Origin: Ahniella sp.
Lineage (GTDB): Bacteria; Pseudomonadota; Gammaproteobacteria; Xanthomonadales; Ahniellaceae
Direction of reading: 5' to 3'
Assembly (NCBI GenBank): GCA_016712105.1
Contig: JADJRU010000044.1
Span: forward strand, 1 to 7,974
DNA length: 7,974 bases
A program made the translations under genes and the position numbers. The stretch's first letter is position 1, and the number at the start of each line of letters is the position of its first letter. The notes beneath the pieces are model-generated. The model ran no database searches, was not told the DNA's origin, and was given only the letters and a program-made list of their open reading frames with translations. This document shows positions 5,992 to 7,974 of this stretch, in pieces.

Positions 5992-6104
5992 AAATCATCG
6001 GACGGGATTGTTGTGGCAACTGATGCGACAGTGCCCCATACCTCGCCAACGGCTTACGGCGGGCGGGATTTGCGAACGGCTGGTTATGAGGAGACCGCGA
6101 CACG

Positions 6105-6416
6105 ATGTCTGAGATGCTGATGCGTGGTCGAGTGCTTCGAATCGTGGCGGCGGGTCTGGAGGCGCGACGTCAACGGCTATCCGTAGCCGATTCATCGGCT
6201 CACGTATCGCCGCACCAATCACAACAATCTTCACGTATGCGCCTACCACGAAGGCGGCACGATCTCGACCCTGTCGAACGGTGGCAACCGAGCGACGAGG
6301 CCGGTCCCACATCCCTCCAGGGTGGGCGCGACCCTCCCTGCCGCTCCAGTTCCCATATTGTCCGAGATAGTTCATCCACACTACACCTAGAGAGAAAATG
6401 GAGGGTTACACCATGA
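6105..6416 (+). CDS. Uncertain hypothetical frame filling the gap before the Met-rich gene
   Basis: This covers the 323-base gap between the glucoamylase stop and the next gene. GAGGAG (6088-6093) lies 11 bases before ATG 6105, and the TGA at 6414-6416 overlaps the next ATG (6413) as ATGA. The 103-residue product (MSEMLMRGRVLRIVAAGLEA, then Arg/Ser-rich low-complexity sequence) resembles nothing I know, and only the first 20 residues look protein-like. Another frame gives LTYRRTNHNNLHVCAYHEGG across about 6199-6258, which also looks protein-like but follows a TAG stop. The gap may hold a decayed or frameshifted gene. I see no clear promoter or terminator. Confidence 0.22.
   Translation: MSEMLMRGRVLRIVAAGLEARRQRLSVADSSAHVSPHQSQQSSRMRLPRRRHDLDPVERWQPSDEAGPTSLQGGRDPPCRSSSHIVRDSSSTLHLERKWRVTP
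6400..6404 (+). promoter_or_regulatory. Shine-Dalgarno site for the Met-rich repeat protein
   Basis: GGAGG lies 8 bases before ATG 6413. It overlaps the in-frame ATG at 6398-6400, which has no ribosome site of its own, so 6413 is the better start and gives a clean signal peptide. Confidence 0.6.
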
Positions 6417-6772
6417 TGAAGTACAGAACCGTCACACTCGCAGTGGTTACGCTCTTGTCCATGTCCTTCCTCGCCGCCCGCGTCGAGGCCGGGGAGGGCG
6501 GCGAGACCATGGATGGCGGCAAGGCCATGCAAGAAGGCAAGACCATGCAGGGCGGCAAGGGCATGATGGGTGACAAGGGCATGATGGGTGACAAGGGTCA
6601 CAAAGGCATGATGGGCGGCAAGGGTATGCAGGGTGACAAGAGCATGATGGGTGGCAAGAGCATGCAAGGTGACAAACCCATGGACAGTGGCAAGGGCAGG
6701 GAGCCTGACACGGACATGAAAGGTGACAAGAAGGCCGGCAAGGGCATGAAAATGGAGGGGATGGACAAGTAG
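6413..6772 (+). CDS. Secreted Met/Lys/Gly-rich hexapeptide-repeat protein
   Basis: Intact, 119 residues. MMKYRTVTLAVVTLLSMSFL and AARVEA form a signal peptide with probable cleavage after A26. The mature 93 residues contain 18 methionines and no cysteine. They are built from imperfect hexapeptides K-[GST]-M-[MQ]-G-[DG] (for example KGMMGD twice, KGMMGG, KGMQGD, KSMMGG, KSMQGD), broken once by KGH (H63). The tail is acidic/basic (REPDTDMKGDKKAGKGMKM). The design recalls pentapeptide MXKDX-repeat secreted proteins but the unit is six residues. Regularly spaced Met and a single His could bind Cu(I) or Ag(I); low complexity also fits a disordered, stress-related secreted protein. No function is assigned. 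It is well separated from neighbours and likely to be disordered. Confidence 0.72.
   Translation: MMKYRTVTLAVVTLLSMSFLAARVEAGEGGETMDGGKAMQEGKTMQGGKGMMGDKGMMGDKGHKGMMGGKGMQGDKSMMGGKSMQGDKPMDSGKGREPDTDMKGDKKAGKGMKMEGMDK
6557..6684 (+). repeat. 18-bp tandem repeats inside the Met-rich gene
   Basis: The 18-base unit aagggcatgatgggtgac occurs twice perfectly (6557-6574 and 6575-6592). After a 9-base KGH insertion (aagggtcac), four diverged copies follow, differing mainly at Gly/Ser, Met/Gln and Asp/Gly codons. The array is in frame with the coding sequence and so is prone to expansion or contraction without frameshift. Confidence 0.8.
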
Positions 6773-6781
6773 CGTCTCAGA

Positions 6782-6799
6782 GTCGTCGGGTCTGACGAC
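6782..6799 (+). other. Hairpin just downstream of the Met-rich gene
   Basis: GTCGTC / gggtct / GACGAC gives a 6-bp perfect stem with a 6-base loop, 9 bases after the stop codon. No T-run follows. It could act as an mRNA 3' structure or a weak terminator. Confidence 0.3.
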
Positions 6800-6809
6800 G
6801 CCCGGCGTC

Positions 6810-6849
6810 CTGGCGAGAAGCGGAACTCAGTGCGTCTCCGCTCCGCCAG
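6810..6849 (+). other. Longer imperfect hairpin between the Met-rich gene and the polA fragment
   Basis: CTGGCG (6810-6815) pairs with CGCCAG (6844-6849), and AGCGGA (6819-6824) pairs with TCCGCT (6837-6842). This makes 12 base pairs interrupted by a 3/1 internal bulge with a 12-base loop. No poly-T follows. It may be a transcript end, a structured RNA fragment or the trace of a mobile-element end; none can be confirmed. Confidence 0.35.
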
Positions 6850-6933
6850 TTCGGCGGGGACCCTCCACTACGACCACGACCGAGGGGCCGGCCACGTGCA
6901 CTCCGACACGCGAGCGCTCAACGTGATCAACGA

Positions 6934-7161
6934 GTGGCGATGATCAACGTGAATCAGCGGCTGCATCACGAGCTACCGCATACCAAGGTGATTCTCCAAG
7001 TTCACGACGAATTGATCTTCGAAGTGCCAGAGAAGGAATTGGAAGAGGCGGAGCGACTCGTGAAGACAGAGATGGACGCGACAGGGAAGAAGCTGGGACT
7101 GTCGGTACCCTTCAAGGTCGATCTAGGGACAGAACACAACTGGCGCGTGGCGCATCCGTAG
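6934..7161 (+). pseudogene. polA: DNA polymerase I, C-terminal fragment (last 75 codons only)
   Basis: The protein VAMINVNQRLHHELPHTK, then VILQVHDELIFEVPEKELEE, ending in VDLGTEHNWRVAHP, matches the extreme C-terminus of family A DNA polymerase I. It includes motif C (QVHDE), whose Asp is one of the catalytic palm carboxylates. Full-length enzymes are about 850-930 residues, so over 90% is missing, including the 5'-nuclease and most of the polymerase domain. Upstream of 6934 the frame (LRHASAQRDQR) bears no resemblance to the preceding conserved helix, so homology stops abruptly. No ribosome site precedes the GTG at 6934. It cannot be an active polymerase. It most likely marks a duplication, recombination or insertion point, with a complete polA expected elsewhere in the genome. 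Confidence 0.85.
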
Positions 7162-7184
7162 TAGAAAACAAAGCGAGGTGAGAT

Positions 7185-7442
7185 ATGCGGAACGTACGTC
7201 TTTCGGGAGCGTGGTTGATAGCAGGAGTCAGTTTCTGCGTGTTGGGGTTCCTGCTTGTGACGGGGCAGCCGTTCACGGCGAAGGCTCAAGAGCCGAAACG
7301 GTTTCAGTACAAAATCATCGAGGTGCTTCCTGATACCCAGAATATGCAAACCAGGCTGAACGAGTTCGGAGCGAGCGGGTGGGAACTGGTAGCGGTCGCG
7401 ACGGGGGATATGACGGAGCCGAGGATGATCTTTAAGAAGTAA
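7185..7442 (+). CDS. Small exported DUF4177-like protein
   Basis: 85 residues. The ATG at 7185 has GAGGTG (7175-7180) closely upstream, and the gene starts 23 bases after the polA fragment stop. It begins with a signal peptide (GAWLIAGVSFCVLGFLLVTG) and an AKA|Q cleavage site near residue 34. The mature part, about 50 residues, reads YKIIEVLPDTQNMQTRLNEF, then GASGWELVAVATGDMTEPRM. The YK-I/V...LN.-G..GWELVAV pattern is that of the DUF4177 family of short proteins with unknown function. The close spacing behind the polA tail suggests that polA plus this gene is the ancestral gene order and that the upstream DNA is what changed. It could be annotated simply as a hypothetical secreted protein. 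Confidence 0.78.
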   Translation: MRNVRLSGAWLIAGVSFCVLGFLLVTGQPFTAKAQEPKRFQYKIIEVLPDTQNMQTRLNEFGASGWELVAVATGDMTEPRMIFKK

Positions 7443-7485
7443 AGAAGTGCCGGTCAGTGCGGCAATGCCCTTGCTCCCGGAACCC

Positions 7486-7501
7486 CCACTTCAGAAAGTG
7501 G
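7486..7501 (+). terminator. Weak hairpin after the DUF4177-like gene
   Basis: CCACTT / caga / AAGTGG is a 6-bp stem with a 4-base loop, 43 bases after the stop codon. It lacks a following T-run, so termination there would need Rho or be inefficient. Confidence 0.25.
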
Positions 7502-7775
7502 TCGTTCGACGGCCGCAGCCGGAATCACCTCACGGCCCCGCACAAGGGGAGAGAGGGAAGAACCGGCAAGAATTGGAGAGTGGTGCATCTTTGAGGTGGT
7601 GATCGCACCACTAGCCAGAAATGTGCGTAGGTTTCAAGGCGGTAAATCGTTGGATAAAAGTAAGCGGTCGCTAACACAAATCTGTAACTATATTTTCCCA
7701 GCGAGAGAGGATAGATCACCGAAAGTGAGTTGTGCACGTGCTTCCAGTCGAACGTAAAAGCGGCTGACGAGCGGG

Positions 7776-7801
7776 CACACGAATTTTCGATTCACACGAA
7801 A
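7776..7801 (+). promoter_or_regulatory. Candidate operator upstream of the YHS-domain gene
   Basis: CACACGAA occurs at 7776-7783 and again at 7793-7800, a 17-base period, and TTTCG (7785-7789) pairs with CGAAA (7797-7801). It lies 54-79 bases before the next start codon. The spacing is compatible with a regulator contacting the same face of the helix about 1.6 turns apart. No known box is recognised. Confidence 0.25.
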
Positions 7802-7854
7802 CGACGTGAAAACCAGAATCAAAAGATCGTGACCACCACCACGAAGAAAGAGAC

Positions 7855-7974
7855 ATGACTATGAACGAATCGAAAGCCGTGACCAAAGATCCCATCTGCG
7901 GAATGACCGTGGACGAAGCGACCGCTCTCCACGCCGAACGCGAGGGAAAGACGTTCTACTTTTGCAGCGACCAC
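7855..7974 (+). CDS. YHS-domain protein, probably N-terminus of a heavy-metal P-type ATPase (partial)
   Basis: The frame is open to the window end, 40 codons seen. ATG 7855 and ATG 7861 are both possible; AGAAAGAGA just upstream is a weak ribosome site. The sequence KDPICGMTVDEATALHAERE, then GKTFYFCSDH, is a YHS domain: the conserved CGM and YFCS(D)H cysteines/histidine are a metal-binding or metal-delivery site. YHS domains occur at the N-terminus of Cu+/Ag+-exporting P1B ATPases (CopA/SilP type) and also in stand-alone proteins and multicopper oxidase clusters. The residues that would decide (CPC membrane motif, DKTGT) lie outside the window. The intergenic region upstream suggests it is independently regulated. 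Confidence 0.7.
   Translation, partial: MTMNESKAVTKDPICGMTVDEATALHAEREGKTFYFCSDH

Larger units (their letters stand above)
4687..6089 (+). pseudogene. Glucoamylase-family protein (PF10091-like), broken by about seven small indels
   Basis: Read across breaks, this is a protein of about 430 residues from ATG 4789, or about 465 from GTG 4687. That is close to the family length as I recall it. Conserved stretches in order: LQRDTFGYFLHETNP, ELSTVDSAFLAGALTAGMYL, ADWQWAQNHGATVTHGWKPE, YRWEGYDEALLLYILGLGSP, WEHWHGYDYLYAGPLFTHQL, VWIDFRGIQDAFMREKGLDY, YGPCCWGITASEGPGPG, VSPWHYGINQGPIVLMIEN, and YLANGLRRAGFANGWL to the TGA at 6087-6089. Breaks: extra T at 5155-5158; extra G at 5259-5261; about two C missing near 5324; extra G at 5338-5340; one C missing near 5374; extra A at 5965-5967; extra C at 6034-6037. 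All are changes in homopolymer length. The family comprises putative alpha-glucan hydrolases; the substrate is not established. Few or no amino acid changes are evident around the breaks, so sequence error is as likely as true inactivation. Confidence 0.75.
7443..7854. other. 412-base intergenic region without a credible gene
   Basis: No frame here looks like protein on either strand; the 70-codon minus-strand frame at 7525-7737 has no family signature. Base composition shifts to lower GC from about 7610. Visible structures: CCACTT/caga/AAGTGG hairpin at 7486-7501; GTGGTG/atcg/CACCAC hairpin at 7596-7611; a TATATT element at 7689-7694 that could be a -10 box without an obvious -35 at correct spacing; and a repeated CACACGAA at 7776-7800. 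The region probably carries the promoter and control sites for the YHS gene. Confidence 0.45.

Noticed and set aside
6934..7161. A small independent polymerase or exonuclease gene
   Set aside because: The sequence is the extreme C-terminus of family A polymerase with no start signal and lacks all other domains.
1..7974. Insertion sequence, integrase, CRISPR array, tRNA or rRNA
   Set aside because: No transposase or integrase motifs, no regularly spaced direct repeats apart from the coding 18-bp array, and no tRNA-like cloverleaf were found by eye.

Overview
The window looks like a GC-rich bacterial accessory region. Nearly all believable genes lie on the + strand. Codon use, the multiheme cytochrome, the glucoamylase-family gene and the small DUF4177-like secreted protein would fit a Nitrospirota-like or betaproteobacterial environmental organism. 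That is an inference, and I cannot place the organism from sequence alone.

Layout. (1) Positions 1-252: C-terminal part of a small Cys/Met-rich protein of unknown function. (2) Positions 260-4060: a three-gene electron-transfer operon. Its first gene (about 260-2490) reads as a signal peptide, a Met/Gly-rich periplasmic region, one membrane helix, a Pro/Ala linker, an FAD/NAD(P)H reductase and a plant-type 2Fe-2S domain, but about seven frame changes break it. The second gene (2493-3236) is an intact membrane protein with two HX13H motifs, as expected of a transmembrane diheme b-type cytochrome. The third (3245-4060) is an intact seven-heme c-type cytochrome. (3) Positions 4202-4585: a CBS-pair protein with 13 cysteines. 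(4) Positions 4687-6089: a glucoamylase-family (PF10091-like) gene, also broken by about seven small indels, almost all in homopolymer runs. (5) Positions 6413-6772: a secreted Met/Lys/Gly hexapeptide-repeat protein. (6) Positions 6934-7161: only the last 75 codons of DNA polymerase I. (7) Positions 7185-7442: a small secreted DUF4177-like protein. (8) Positions 7855-7974: the start of a YHS-domain protein, probably a heavy-metal P-type ATPase, cut off by the window end.

How the genes may work together. The operon at 260-4060 can be read as a transmembrane electron wire: cytoplasmic NAD(P)H to FAD to 2Fe-2S, then through the membrane by two b hemes, then to a periplasmic heptaheme cytochrome c. 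Met-rich proteins on both sides and the YHS/ATPase start suggest a copper or heavy-metal setting, but no metal resistance gene is complete here. The frame breaks leave conserved protein sequence readable on both sides of each break. This points to homopolymer-length errors in the assembly or to very recent gene decay. The truncated polA tail suggests a recombination or insertion boundary near 6930.
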